Source: Argopecten irradians
Taxonomy: Eukaryota; Mollusca; Bivalvia; Pectinida; Pectinidae
Direction: 5' to 3'
Assembly: GCF_041381155.1 (NCBI RefSeq)
Contig: NC_091141.1
Coordinates: forward strand, 22,464,828-22,528,827
Length of the DNA: 64,000 nt
Below, piece by piece: positions 1 to 10,569 of this stretch. Below the pieces are notes generated by a model, which had not been told where the DNA came from, ran no database searches, and was given only the letters and a program-made list of their open reading frames with translations. The position numbers and the translations under genes are program-made. Within the stretch, counting starts at the first letter, position 1; each line of letters begins with the position of its first letter.

Positions 1-615
1 AACGCTGTGTTGGCCCGTATACGCCCGTCACTTTTGCTAACGTTGCTTTGGGATACTTAACATTCCTTTTTATGGGTTTAGAAAGATTACAAAGAAGAAG
101 CATTTTTTAAGAAAAAAATGAAATGGCACTCAAAGCACGGAAACAATATTTAATCTAATGTGAGAGAGTGACCGTGTATAAAATTGAAATTAATAAGTTT
201 TAAGTGTATTGTTTTATCTGATTATATTCCCGGCTAATTCTAGTAGGCTAGGTAAGCAAGATTAATGCGATCTATTGTCTTGATAATTAGAGAGACGTTT
301 GGTTACACAGTTCAGGTCGTTTTTATGGAGAACACAATGTTTGAGCTGATATGTTTTGTCGATCTCATTGTAAGTGACTTTGTATATAATATGTAAATAA
401 ACTGTAAATTATTTTACTGATTTGAGTCTGACTTGAACCACACTAATCAATTATGGGGCAAGGGGATATTGGGGGTAAGGGAAAGGAGGTTACCTGCTTA
501 TCGTTTAATACCACCTGTGTACCATCAGACTGCCGAGTGTTATCAAGAAGGAATGTTAATTACACCAAAGCAACGTTAGAAAAGTGACAGGCGTATAGGG
601 CCGCAACAGCGTTGA
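1..615. repeat. Inverted-repeat pair at the window edge
   Basis: Positions 1-68 and the reverse complement of about 549-614 match over roughly 65 bases with a few substitutions; both read through CGTCACTTTT and CTAACGTTGCTTTGG. About 480 bp lie between the arms. This could be a transposon with long terminal inverted repeats whose outer left end is beyond the window, or two inverted copies of a repeat. The spacer has no convincing coding exon, only an AATAAA near 395 that might end an upstream transcript. Family not recognised. Confidence 0.6.
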
Positions 616-841
616 CGAAATGCAACACTTGACAAAAAACGACTGCTTTTGTGGTTGCTGCCAACGTTTTTGTGTGAAACTACTGTCAACACTATGTTGC
701 TTAAGTGTATATTGACAAGACGTATATGGGCCACCGTATAAAAATCCCATTCAGCAATGGTTTTGTTCCAATTAGGGTAACATCACGTTAAATGGGTTTT
801 TTAATGGACAATGTCTTACCACCTTTTACATTCTGTTACAG

Positions 842-3800
842 ATTCACTAACATGTGACGAAGTTGAATGCCATAGCTTATTTGATCGTGTTGTATTCCAA
901 GATCAGTCATGTCCAGTCGAAGAATACATTCGGCCAATCAAGTGTTTAAGCATTAAAAATGATACAGTGGCATCGTCAGTAAGCTGTACTCCTGGACATG
1001 ATTATGGTCATAATGACAGTTTTATTTACGTACGTGAAGGATGTGCTGCTACATTCAAGGCATGTACAGATGAAGGTAAATAGAGAGAAGTAACATTCCC
1101 AAATAGAGGTCAAAATATTAAGTTATTGACCTCACATTTTGAAACTAATTATTACATTGCCCATCTAATTTAATATTTTACAGATTATATTTGAATAAGC
1201 AATATGGTGTTAAAGCGAGATTCAATGAGAAAGTGTCAATCGAAACTAAATATTCAGAATTGATGGGTAATAAGTATTTGTAGCATGAATTCTTTTAAAA
1301 GATGTTAATTAATGCACTTTGATAACAATATTAATCAAAATTTTTAAAAAAATCAAGCTTGTATTTACTGGTGATCTGGAATTCTTTTCTACTTATTTTT
1401 TAGAAGAGTTTTGCTATGGCTTGGTTATACGTTACATTTCGATATTAAGCTTATAAAGAGAAGGGTGTCTGTATTTTGGCTTAAAAAGTAGGATATCGGT
1501 ATAACGTTATTCAAAGTACTGGATACTGGTATTGGGATTCATATTATATATCTCTTGATTGCATCGTTTGTTTTTTCCTCTTTTGTTGGATTCATATTGT
1601 ATGAAATGGCCAATAATAGTGAGTTCAGACTATTAGGATATTGCTAATTTAGTTATATACTGAAGAATATTGCTGTTTAGACAATATTTAGGCATATTAT
1701 ATCATACATTGTATTATATTGATATTGAGGTTGCATATTGTTGGATAAGTTAATAATCGCCATTTACGTTTACATTCAATTTGTAGATATTGCTATTAAG
1801 TTTATATATTACAGGGTTTATCCAGGTAATGCTTATTTTTACAGACAATATGTCTGACGAACTTCTAAGTTCAACACCGGAGAATCCAGTATCTGTCTCA
1901 GTCAACAACCCTACCACAACACCTTCAGCCTCTCCTGTCCAGACACCAGGCAATAGCAGTGATGACCAAACTGCCCTAGCAGTGGGACTAGCAGTGGGAA
2001 TAGGTGCTATAGCCATTGTAATTGTAATTCTGTTGGTGCTGTACATTCATCGCAAAAAGTACGTCTACTTCGCAATATCAGTATACTTATTTATCAGTTT
2101 ATTTTATTAATATATCGATATAGTATATATAACCATGACCAACCTAATTAAGATACTAGTGCATATCTTTATTCTATACCAATATATACTTGGTTGATGA
2201 GGATTTGACGATGGCCAATGGCCATTCAGAGGTCATGCTCAGATGACCTTTACGTAAGCAAGGACGTTCATGACTTATAATCCTTGACGTCAGTAAATTA
2301 AATTTCAGCGTTGCAAATTATGAAACTCAAATTTGATTTACTTACGTAGAAGCTATAATGGTCCTGTGTCGGCATTTACTAGTAGTATTGACACGACGAC
2401 AAAGCCACAATAGTCGGTGTCATGGCAACTGAGCGTACCTAAGAGATGGTTTCTATTTGACTGACAACTACTTTTGTATGGCAATTATTGAGGCATAAAC
2501 TCTCACCGACTGCCATCAGATCTTCATCAACATGGTATTATGAGAATCTGTCTTTTGATAAAGCTAACTCATAGCGGCATCTGAGTACATGATAAATATG
2601 TTGCAATGAAATCATAACCACGACATTGTCCATACATTAATGACTCTTACATCACTGTGACTGTGACATCATTCTGATATTTGCCACCCTGACATCATTA
2701 TAATTATGACGTGGAGTTGCTAGTATGATAATCACTAAATCACATGACTTACGTCATCAACCTTCGATGTTGGGATCGGTGTGCACAATGGTTATCAAAC
2801 TGAATTTAACAACAACAACATGTAATGTTGTAGTATTCTAGACGTAGTCACAGTGAACATTACGGTACATCTACAGTTGAAACATTCTATAGAGGAAAGT
2901 GTTTTAACAGACTAAAGAATTTACGTTTTAGTAGTTATGTATGACATAAATAAAATAGTGTCTTCATTGTAACGTTACTAACATTTTGATATTATATAGC
3001 ATATATAATATATATATATTATCAACAGATGGTGGGCTATTCAAATCGCTTTTTGTCCGTGGTCCGTCCTTCCGTCCGTCCTTCCGTCCGTCCGTCCGTC
3101 CTTCCGTCCGTTAACAATTCTTATTACCGCTATTTTTATAAGTACTGAAGGGATGTTTCTCAAATTTCATATGTAATTTAGTTGTGCATATTGTATTTTC
3201 AGGCCAATCGGTCAACAAAATGGCCGCCAGGCAGCCATCTTGGATTTTGATAGTTAAAGTTTGTTACCGCTATTTCTCAGAATGTACTGAAGGGATCTTT
3301 CTCAAATTTTACATGGAAGTTCCCCTAGGGGCGTAGTTGTGCATATTGCATTTTGGGACCAATCGGTTAACGAGATGGCCGACAGGCCGCCATCTTGGAT
3401 TTTGACAATTGAAGTTTGTTACCGCTATTTCTCAGAAAGTACTGAAGGGATCTGTCTAAAATTGCATGTGCTGGTTTCCCTAGGGGCCTAGTTGTACAAA
3501 TTGCATTTTGGGACCGATCGATGAACAAGATGGCCGACAGGCCGTCATCTTGGATTTTGATAGTTAAAGCTTGTTACCATTATTTTTCAGAAAGTACTCA
3601 AGGGATCTGTATCAAATTGCATGTGCAGGTTCCCCTAGGGGTTAAGTTGTGCATATTGCATTTTCAGACCGATCGGTGAACAAGATGGCCGACAGGACGC
3701 CATCTTGGATTTTGATAGTTGAAGCTTGTTACCACTATTTCTTAGAAAGTACTGAAGGGATCTGTCTCAAATTTCATGTGCAGGTTCCCCTAGGTCCCTG

Positions 3801-5437
3801 GTTGTGCATATTGCATTTTAGTATCGATCGGTGAACAAGATGGCCGACAGGACGCCATCTTGGATTTTGATAGTTGAAGCTTGTTACCACTATTTCTTAG
3901 AAAGTACTGAAGGGATCTGTCTCAAATTTCATGTGCAGGTTCCCCTAGGTCCCTGGTTGTGCATATTGCATTTTAGTATCGATCGGTGAACAAGATGGGC
4001 GACAGGACGCCATCTTGGATTTTGACAATTGAATTTTTTTTCCGCTATGTCTAAGAATGTACTGAAGGGATCTGTCTCAAATTGTATGTGCAGGTTGCTT
4101 CTAGGGGTCTAGTTGTGCATATTGCATTTTAGGACCGATCGGTGAACAAGATGGCCGACAGGTAGCCATCTAGGATTTTGATAATTGAAGTTTGTTACTG
4201 TTATATATCTCAGAAAGCAGTCAAAGGATCTTTCTGAAACTCCATGTGTAGTAATATGTAGTAAAAGCTTGAAAAGCAGAGAAAAGATCCCTCTTTCCTT
4301 TGTCAGACAAAGATCGTTCTTAGGTGGGCGCCAAGATCCCTCTGGGATCTCTTGTATACTGTTACAGGTCAAAACGCCTTTACAAAGACAATAAAAATGG
4401 CAATAATAAGGTAAGCTATGTGGGAGAGTGAGACAATTTAAATTAGGTCATACAAATAAGTTAACGTTTGGTAAAAAAAATACTTAAATCATTAGGCATG
4501 TTGATTTTTTTTTAATCTAACTTCTTTAAATGAAATAATGGAGATATAAAAAGTAGCATAAGTAAATAAAAGAAAAACAGTAAAAAGTGAAAATGAATCA
4601 AAATTTATTCAAGGATAATGAAAATGTAAGCCACATAAATACGATATGGAGTATTATGTAATTATAGAATCAGTATAAACGATATTTTTAAAGCAATGTC
4701 AATATATGTATACTATATATCATGAACGAGGCATAACTGAATCTTTTTTGTTCTTCATATGATTAAATTAAAATCATTACCAAAGCATAATATATGATAG
4801 CAAATATGATTGCTATGTCTATACGCATTGTAAATTATGTTTCCTTTGGAAAATTGTGACAAGGTAATCCGTATCTGGATATTACAGAGTTATCTGCCCT
4901 GATTGATAGGTATTGATTGTGACGTCATGTATATATGCGAGTATAACGTCACACCGTTTCAGAGAAAATGATGGGAGTTTCGCTCACAAAATAATAACGT
5001 CACAATGGATACCTACCCCAAGGGAGTTAACCCTGTAATATGCAAAGACGGAATATCTACAGATAAAGTGCAAAGCGAGTGCTATAACTTGTACTTTATT
5101 TCCTGTTTCATAGACAACACGTGTCACTACTGATAACCATGACTACACTGACATCAACGATCTGGAGGAGAACTCTGTCAGGCGGAACGAATCATCGGAA
5201 AATTATCAAACAATTCGAAATGACTTTGACAGATACGACCATTGTCGACCACCACCAGGAATTACAGACACACAGACAGACACGCCAGAGACATACGATA
5301 GTCTGAATTCTCATACTACAGACAATAGTGTTATTGGCGAACAACCTTACGATACAACCAGAGACAATACGTATGATAGGTTACACTCCAAAGAGAAACC
5401 GTCTTTTCCAGGAAATTATGACCTACTTCCAATTTAG
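842..5437 (+). CDS. Single-pass receptor with Cys-rich ectodomain and multi-YxxL tail (3 exons seen, 5' partial)
   Basis: Exons 842-1075, 1845-2058 and 5114-5437. The first encodes a Cys-rich extracellular module ending in a pattern like YG...FIYVREGCAATFKAC, resembling DUF3011 or galactose-lectin-like repeats of invertebrate surface proteins. It joins in phase (G+AC) to an exon with a Ser/Thr/Pro stalk and a transmembrane helix (about 1975-2045) followed by HRKK. The last exon is a 107-residue cytoplasmic tail ending at TAG 5435-5437. It holds five YxxL/I motifs: YTDI, YQTI, YDSL, YDRL and YDLL; the last two are 11 residues apart, an ITAM-like spacing. The strong donor at 2059 (GTACGT) is out of phase with the 5114 acceptor, so a small exon or alternative donor is missing. 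Upstream exons and the start are not visible. Function unknown; a signalling receptor is an inference. Confidence 0.65.
2065..3020. other. Intronic, nothing recognised
   Basis: AT-rich intron sequence between the transmembrane exon and the satellite element. There are scattered TGACRT-type words, an AATAAA near 2947 and a TA-rich tract at 2990-3020. No coding exon or known element is recognised, although a small missing receptor exon could lie here. Confidence 0.5.
3055..3111. repeat. CCGT/CCTT tetranucleotide microsatellite
   Basis: Runs of GTCC, CTTC and GTCC units form an impure tetranucleotide repeat. It is the microsatellite module of the Helentron-like element and is directly followed by the first tandem core. 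Confidence 0.9.
3120..4215. repeat. 155-bp tandem repeat, seven copies
   Basis: The landmark word TGGCC (GACAGG) recurs at 3221, 3376, 3531, 3686, 3841, 3996 (TGGGC) and 4152, a spacing of 155 bp with only the last step at 156. Units also share TTGGATTTTGA, GTACTGAAGGGATCT and TTGTGCATATTGCATTTT. Copies at 3686 and 3841 are nearly identical over a full unit, suggesting recent unit amplification. Any open frame here is a repeat shadow. Confidence 0.92.
4356..4864. other. AT-rich intron, nothing recognised
   Basis: Low-complexity AT-rich sequence between the satellite element and the MITE. No coding exon, RNA gene or element end could be supported. Confidence 0.5.
4865..5055. mobile_element. 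TA-flanked MITE, family M1 copy A
   Basis: About 190 bp with terminal inverted repeats of about 60 bp related to TTCCGTCTTTGCATATTACAG, extending into GGTAGGTATTGATTGTGACG. TA dinucleotides sit at both borders, consistent with a Tc1/mariner-type target duplication. Two more copies lie at 33.8 kb and 54.9 kb. It ends only about 60 bp before the receptor tail exon, so it lies next to the 3' splice site region. No coding capacity. Confidence 0.75.
5095..5100 (-). promoter_or_regulatory. Candidate poly(A) signal for the cGLR gene
   Basis: TTTATT on the plus strand reads AATAAA on the minus strand, about 350 bases downstream of the cGLR stop codon. If used, the cGLR 3' UTR would be antisense to the whole receptor tail exon. 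Confidence 0.4.
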
Positions 5438-5451
5438 ATAATATGTAGTTG

Positions 5452-7515
5452 TCAGTATGGAGATTGCTGTAAACGTTTTATCATTTCTTTGGCAGGATTA
5501 CAATATTGGTCAAAAGTCTCGACAGTAAGAAATTCTCTGTATTCTCTGAGTGCCCTTTGGTTGTCCCCGACTATTTCGTAACAGATCCCCAACATATTAT
5601 GGACTACCCAGTACTCATCGCCTCCTTGGTTCTCGTCATACTTGACAGACCGGAGGTCAACCAACGCCGCGTCACGTCTTTTGGTGTCTCCAATTTCATG
5701 GTAACAAAGGAAGGTCAGGAACAAAGCGTATGGGAGTGGAGGAATAAGAAGAAAACATCCGCGTAATAATTTTGTGATTTGAAGCAATTTGAGCGGATGG
5801 AAGCGTGAATACTTTTGAAGCACATATAATGGCGATGCAAATGCCTCCTGGTATTTCTTGAGTATGGTGTAACCATGACAACAATACATGTGTTCATACT
5901 TCTTCTGTTCATTGATAGCTGCATAAGCGTACAGTTTAAATGATGAGGTCATATGACCACACATACATAATGTGTTCCTGTAGTTCCCGGTCTGGTAGTA
6001 AAATGATGCTAGTTCTAGTTTTCCTGGACTTGAACAAACCGAAGCATTTGGTGCGAGTAATACCATGCGTTTCCTTAAAGATTTGTATTTCTCCTTGTTT
6101 TTTCTGTGAGACATGTACCCATCAAATTCATCTTGTGCTGCATTTGAAAGTCCGTTTATGGTAAGAATGTAATAGATGAATTCATCCAAGTCCGACGTTG
6201 ACTTACACATGAGTGTCAATGAATCTGGAAGTGTATCCAAGACACTTACGGCTGCACATTGCTTCGTAGCATTCAATATCTCCATATCTTGCTTTCTCTC
6301 TAACTTTGAGGGTAGTTTTTGTAGATTTTTCCAATATCCACTAATCGCCCTTCCCACACAATATCCTATAGTTGGTTCTATGAATGTTCCAACAGAAAGA
6401 CATCCCCATTTCATATCATGGAGATCAATCAGAAAGCATAGGAGTTTTTGTTGATTTTCACCATAGACTTTACCAAGGAACATGTTGTTATTTCGGATGA
6501 AGTAATTTGGACAATATCCAGCCTTTACCCAAGTAATCAAAATGTTTAAACACAGCATGAAACAAAGAAATGTGTGTTTCTCCTGCCACAAGGTATCTGG
6601 CGTTTTTTCCACAGCATAGAATATAACTGTTTTCATGATATAGGATGACAGTATATCCGTATCTCCCAATAACTGGCTTAAAATATCAGATATCTGTTTG
6701 AGGAAGTACTTAAGAAGACAATATACCAAAAACTGTACGTGAGTTAGAGAGTAAACGAGCTTCCTTTCAGCTGTTGCTAACGAAATCCTCCATTGAAGAA
6801 ATGTGTATGCGGATGTTTTATCTCCAACAGGGACTAGATAACAGCCATCATTTACTATCTCTTCTCTCAATGCTTCATTTGGCCATCCATTGGGGCGTGG
6901 TCTGATTACCCACTCTAATGCCTCCTTTGGCCAATAAGGATATCTGAATGCTTGTACACAATCAACTTCGTTTGCAAACTTTCTTTTTTCCCCCGTGAAA
7001 GTTGATGCAGGTCCATGCATTTTGAAATCTGCTTTTGACAAACGTTTGATTATGTCAGTATATGCCCGTCTATATTCTTCACTGGATATGAAGAATTGAT
7101 CGTGTACTGGTACAATAGACTTAATCAACTCTGATGGACAACCACGGCCCAGGTAAACAAGTTTCAGTGCCACGTAACCAGGTCTACTATCAGTATGTTT
7201 AGCCCGTAGTACTGACATATCATCTCGGTTGTTTGACATGTATGTATTATCCCTCTGGTCCCGACACAATACTACGACATCTTTTAAAATTGTCATGACG
7301 TCGCTGTCCGAACCTTTCATAGAAATTCCTTCACTCGTACTTCCTGTACTAAACATACAAAAAGAGAGTTGTTTTTCTGTGTTTATTCCTAAATCTTTTA
7401 AAATGACCCCTTTTCTTCTGATTTCCATTAATTCCTCGCTGCCAATCCAATTATTCATAACATGGTAAAGTATCCAGGATTTCTTGTACTCATCAATCTC
7501 ATTCTGACCAGCCAT
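5452..7515 (-). CDS. cGAS-like receptor (Mab-21 domain nucleotidyltransferase) with TPR-like C-terminus
   Basis: A 687-residue protein in one coding exon. The start is Met at 7513-7515: an open frame continues 41 codons upstream, but a strong acceptor (TATATTTACAG, exon from 7531) lies just before this Met, so the upstream part is probably intron. Residues 57-75 carry the nucleotidyltransferase signature, G58-S59 and the Asp pair D70/D72 in GSDSDVM. The third acidic residue is D185 in EVDCV, followed by the Mab-21 core (WPKEALEWVIRPRPNGWP, WRISLATAERKLV, LLKYFLK). The last roughly 180 residues look like TPR-type helical repeats (YYQTGNY, MLGICYEIVGDNQRALREY). cGLRs sense nucleic acid or other cues and make cyclic-dinucleotide-type messengers for STING; bivalves have large families of them. 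The triad suggests catalytic competence; ligand and product are unknown. The stop is 14 bp from the stop of the convergent receptor gene. Confidence 0.92.
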   Translation of the reverse strand: MAGQNEIDEYKKSWILYHVMNNWIGSEELMEIRRKGVILKDLGINTEKQLSFCMFSTGSTSEGISMKGSDSDVMTILKDVVVLCRDQRDNTYMSNNRDDMSVLRAKHTDSRPGYVALKLVYLGRGCPSELIKSIVPVHDQFFISSEEYRRAYTDIIKRLSKADFKMHGPASTFTGEKRKFANEVDCVQAFRYPYWPKEALEWVIRPRPNGWPNEALREEIVNDGCYLVPVGDKTSAYTFLQWRISLATAERKLVYSLTHVQFLVYCLLKYFLKQISDILSQLLGDTDILSSYIMKTVIFYAVEKTPDTLWQEKHTFLCFMLCLNILITWVKAGYCPNYFIRNNNMFLGKVYGENQQKLLCFLIDLHDMKWGCLSVGTFIEPTIGYCVGRAISGYWKNLQKLPSKLERKQDMEILNATKQCAAVSVLDTLPDSLTLMCKSTSDLDEFIYYILTINGLSNAAQDEFDGYMSHRKNKEKYKSLRKRMVLLAPNASVCSSPGKLELASFYYQTGNYRNTLCMCGHMTSSFKLYAYAAINEQKKYEHMYCCHGYTILKKYQEAFASPLYVLQKYSRFHPLKLLQITKLLRGCFLLIPPLPYALFLTFLCYHEIGDTKRRDAALVDLRSVKYDENQGGDEYWVVHNMLGICYEIVGDNQRALREYREFLTVETFDQYCNPAKEMIKRLQQSPY

Positions 7516-7531
7516 CTTTGCTATTAATATT

Positions 7532-8750
7532 CTGTAAATATAGTCAAACAATATCTTATTACAACGTATCATTAACAATTCGCCCATGGTATAACGGTGT
7601 AAATAATTACAATTTAAGATATGTCTAACACAAAACACTTATACATTTATTAAATGTTTATTTTATTTGAAAATGGGAATACATCCCATATAATTGTATT
7701 GGAAACATTCATGGAAGTAGAATAATTATATTAAAATGGTTTTCACAAATTCCATTATCAATTTTACATGTCGATCCCATTGCAAATCATGAACAGAACT
7801 TATAACATATATGGCTATGCATTACAGGTGTGTGTTCAATTATATATACGGAATACAATTAAACAAATTACAGTTTAAAATGGCTTTTCCGTCACCACTT
7901 TAAGTACTAGTGTTTTGCAAAGTAGATGTGTAATTAAATTATCAATTACGTTGACCATGTGAATAATAAAAAGGACTACTACTATTCCGAAACAAAACTT
8001 TCTAACTTCTTTATACTTCTTAAAACAATTATAATAACATAAGAAAATATATATTGATGTCCTAAGATGAAGTTACAATACCAAACAAATGCTTGTGTAA
8101 TCGATGTTAACAGTGCAGATTATTTTGCTGTTTTGCCGTCTGATCTGGCGCAGTGATAATCAACAAATGCGGGGTATTAAGGACGACTGTGGGAAACACA
8201 AGACGACCCGTGTTATGAAAACTTAGATTTATTATATTTTAATTAAATCATTTAAAGATTTTAAATGTAGTATTAACGGTAAGCTAATAAATTTGCGATT
8301 CTACAAAATCATCAATCTCGTTTTACATTCCCATTTTCAAAAATAAAATGTCGTTTCGGAAAGGTAGTAGGCGTTTAAGTACACATTTGTCAGTTATCAA
8401 TAGCATAGTGCTTTAAAAACTTTAATTTCCATATCTTTATCTTCATGTAGCTTCATCTATTATTGTGCTGCTAATTTAGATTCAGTAATAAATGATTATG
8501 CTATTTGAGGTTTCCAAATATTTATCTTTATGTATCTACACCTATTTAAAGTAAATAAAGTTTATTAACCCTGTGACGTCACGAGGCTGTGTTGCATGGG
8601 TAGCCATATGTAATATACGTACAACCTCGGGCGACACAACCAGTATTAGACGTGGATATGAGAAAATACCTATATAAATGTTATTTCTAGATATTTCATT
8701 CGTTTCAAACATAGTGTGGTACGATATAACTTCTTTTCTTCCGAGTATAG
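7532..8750. other. Upstream flank of the cGLR gene, nothing firm
   Basis: AT-rich DNA expected to contain the cGLR 5' UTR exon(s) and promoter. I could not identify a supported exon, a core promoter or a repeat end. Open frames here are short and have no family resemblance. Confidence 0.4.
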
Positions 8751-8759
8751 AGATTTTCC

Positions 8760-8841
8760 CAACTTCGCTAGCCAAGGGTATTAGTCCGCTTCTCTGTAGT
8801 AGGAAGAGAATCGGACTTAATACCCTTGGCTAGCGAAGTTG
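8760..8841. mobile_element. 82-bp Mutator-type micro-MITE
   Basis: The element is almost entirely two inverted repeats: CAACTTCGCTAGCCAAGGG at the left end and its complement at the right, with only a short centre that also pairs. It is flanked by a perfect 9-bp direct duplication, AGATTTTCC, at 8751-8759 and 8842-8850. A 9-bp duplication fits Mutator-like (MULE) transposition. It shares its termini with the larger element 36 bp away. Confidence 0.85.
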
Positions 8842-8877
8842 AGATTTTCCTTACCTTTCATAAATTCCCCTGTCCCT

Positions 8878-9581
8878 CAACTTCGCTAGCCAAGGGTATT
8901 AAGTCCGATTCTCTTCCTACCACCCTTGGCATATCTCACTTCAGAACAGGTGTTTTTGCTTTCAAATTCTGATTGGATGCGGCTAGGTTCAGGCGACCAA
9001 TGAAAACGCAGCTTTGATTTGTCAACAAAACTGAACTGAAGCGGTAGTATAGTGACCTACATTTGTAAAATGAGGCATCAGGCATGTCTGTCAACATCAA
9101 CTCCTAGCGAAATTATATTACTATCTATTTAATCAATTAGATGTTTTATACCAGCTAAATGAACGTCTTGGAGACGTTGCTCTCCAAACAGATTGGAAAG
9201 TACGTGCGTGGTTTATCTTTCACAAATTAAACAATTAAAAGATATACTACGATCTCGTTACAAAATTGGACACTGCAAAATTTCTGCATGAAACGCAAAA
9301 ACTGGTGTCCGAACTCACTAATAAACAAATGACTCACAAACATGTTCATCTTTGGTATTTTGAATCTGTCGCAAACAACACGCTTGTTTCATGGGGCGCT
9401 GCCATTTTTTCAACCATACAACAATGATACGAGCTTTTTAATTGGTTGCTTATTACGTAAATGGAAGGGGCGCAACTGCGGTGATCCAGCAGGTGGCGCA
9501 GTGCGGGACTACCCGTTCTGAAGTCAGATATGCCAAGGGTAAAAGTAGAGTATCGGCTTATACCCTTGGCTAGCGAAGTTG
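8878..9581. mobile_element. 704-bp non-autonomous Mutator-type element
   Basis: Terminal inverted repeats of about 75 bp begin CAACTTCGCTAGCCAAGGG and continue through CCCTTGGCATATCT and ACTTCAGAAC at both ends. Flanking 9-mers are CCTGTCCCT (8869-8877) and CCTGCCCCT (9582-9590), one mismatch apart, matching the 9-bp target duplication of the neighbouring micro-copy. The interior has no open frame of note, so it would depend on a MULE transposase elsewhere. Confidence 0.85.
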
Positions 9582-9590
9582 CCTGCCCCT

Positions 9591-10569
9591 CAACCCACAG
9601 ATATAGGCTGATCGTGTTCTACATAGCCTGGTAATATTCAGAATTAAATCAGCAGATCAAAATATGTCACCGTCTGATATAACTACACTGTACAAAAAAG
9701 AGTAAGTCGTTCTCCATACAATATGAGAACTGGATATTTTTATACGCATTCCATTCTCCCATTGTGAAATGAACCGGTGTCATGAAAGATTTAACCCTCA
9801 TAAGTTATATACCCGGATACAAAATTAACTTGCATACTATAGAAACCCCAGAACCAAATGATTTTACTTTCAGGTGGTGTGCTATCTTGTATTGAATTCC
9901 GCACCAAAAGTTGACATTTTTTTTTATAAATACAAGATGCTTCCTGAATACCAACCATGCAGGCACATATAACTTTATATTTTCTTACCAATACAAAAGT
10001 TTTTTTTGCGTTTTGCTTTCTTAGAGATAAAACCCTTTTCCAGCACCTTAGTACAGATGTTGGATGGATACTCACAGTATCATTTGCTATATATCATTCG
10101 GGGATATTTATCTTATATGACACCGGGTCCAATATGTGCGTTTACTAACAAAGTATGTTAACACAGGTATATCTATAAATAACACTTTCTTTTGTACGAC
10201 ACTATATATACATACACGTGACGGTTCAATATGGTCTACATCCGGCTACACTAGATTATATCCTATTCAAGCTATTCCACTTTCTTAAGACTGCAGATCA
10301 TATCCCGTAAATATTTTTCAAAATAAATTGCATACGATATCAAAGCGAAACCACAGGAATTACTATATAATGTCTATAACACTAACATCTGATTGATCTC
10401 TACATATATTATCATATACTGAGTTATACTTGTATTTGCTTATATAGGACAAGACATAAACCATATATGGTGATAGAAATTGCCAATGTCTGAGATTTTC
10501 TCAAAAAGATAAAATAGAAGATTCACGTTCCCACAAACAACACAAGAATATCAATCATATTATTTACTT
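9591..10569. other. Intergenic, nothing recognised
   Basis: AT-rich sequence between the Mutator-type elements and the dead receptor tail exon. Short open frames on both strands lack family resemblance or splice context. Confidence 0.45.

Larger units (their letters stand above)
3029..4355 (+). mobile_element. Helentron/Pearl-like non-autonomous element 1
   Basis: The layout is: a leading segment (GGTGGGCTATTCAAATCGC, 3031-3049), a CCGT microsatellite, seven 155-bp tandem cores, a unique segment, then a terminal hairpin (AGATCCC at 4334-4340, GGGATCT at 4344-4350) running into CTCTTGT at 4349-4355. Microsatellite plus about 160-bp cores is the known design of bivalve Pearl elements, now placed with Helitrons/Helentrons. 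No transposase is present, so mobility would be in trans. It lies in the receptor intron. The hairpin and trailing CTCTTGT are shared with the elements at 35.6-39.6 kb and 57.8-58.4 kb. Family assignment is inferred from architecture. Confidence 0.65.

Noticed and set aside
3649..4394. Frames 3649-3834, 4185-4394 and minus 4109-4372
   Set aside because: They lie in the 155-bp satellite and its unique tail, so they are repeat shadows.
5121..5306. Plus-strand frame across the receptor tail exon
   Set aside because: Starts with an ATG inside the exon in a different frame; the phase-0 frame carries the repeated YxxL motifs and the in-frame stop at 5437.
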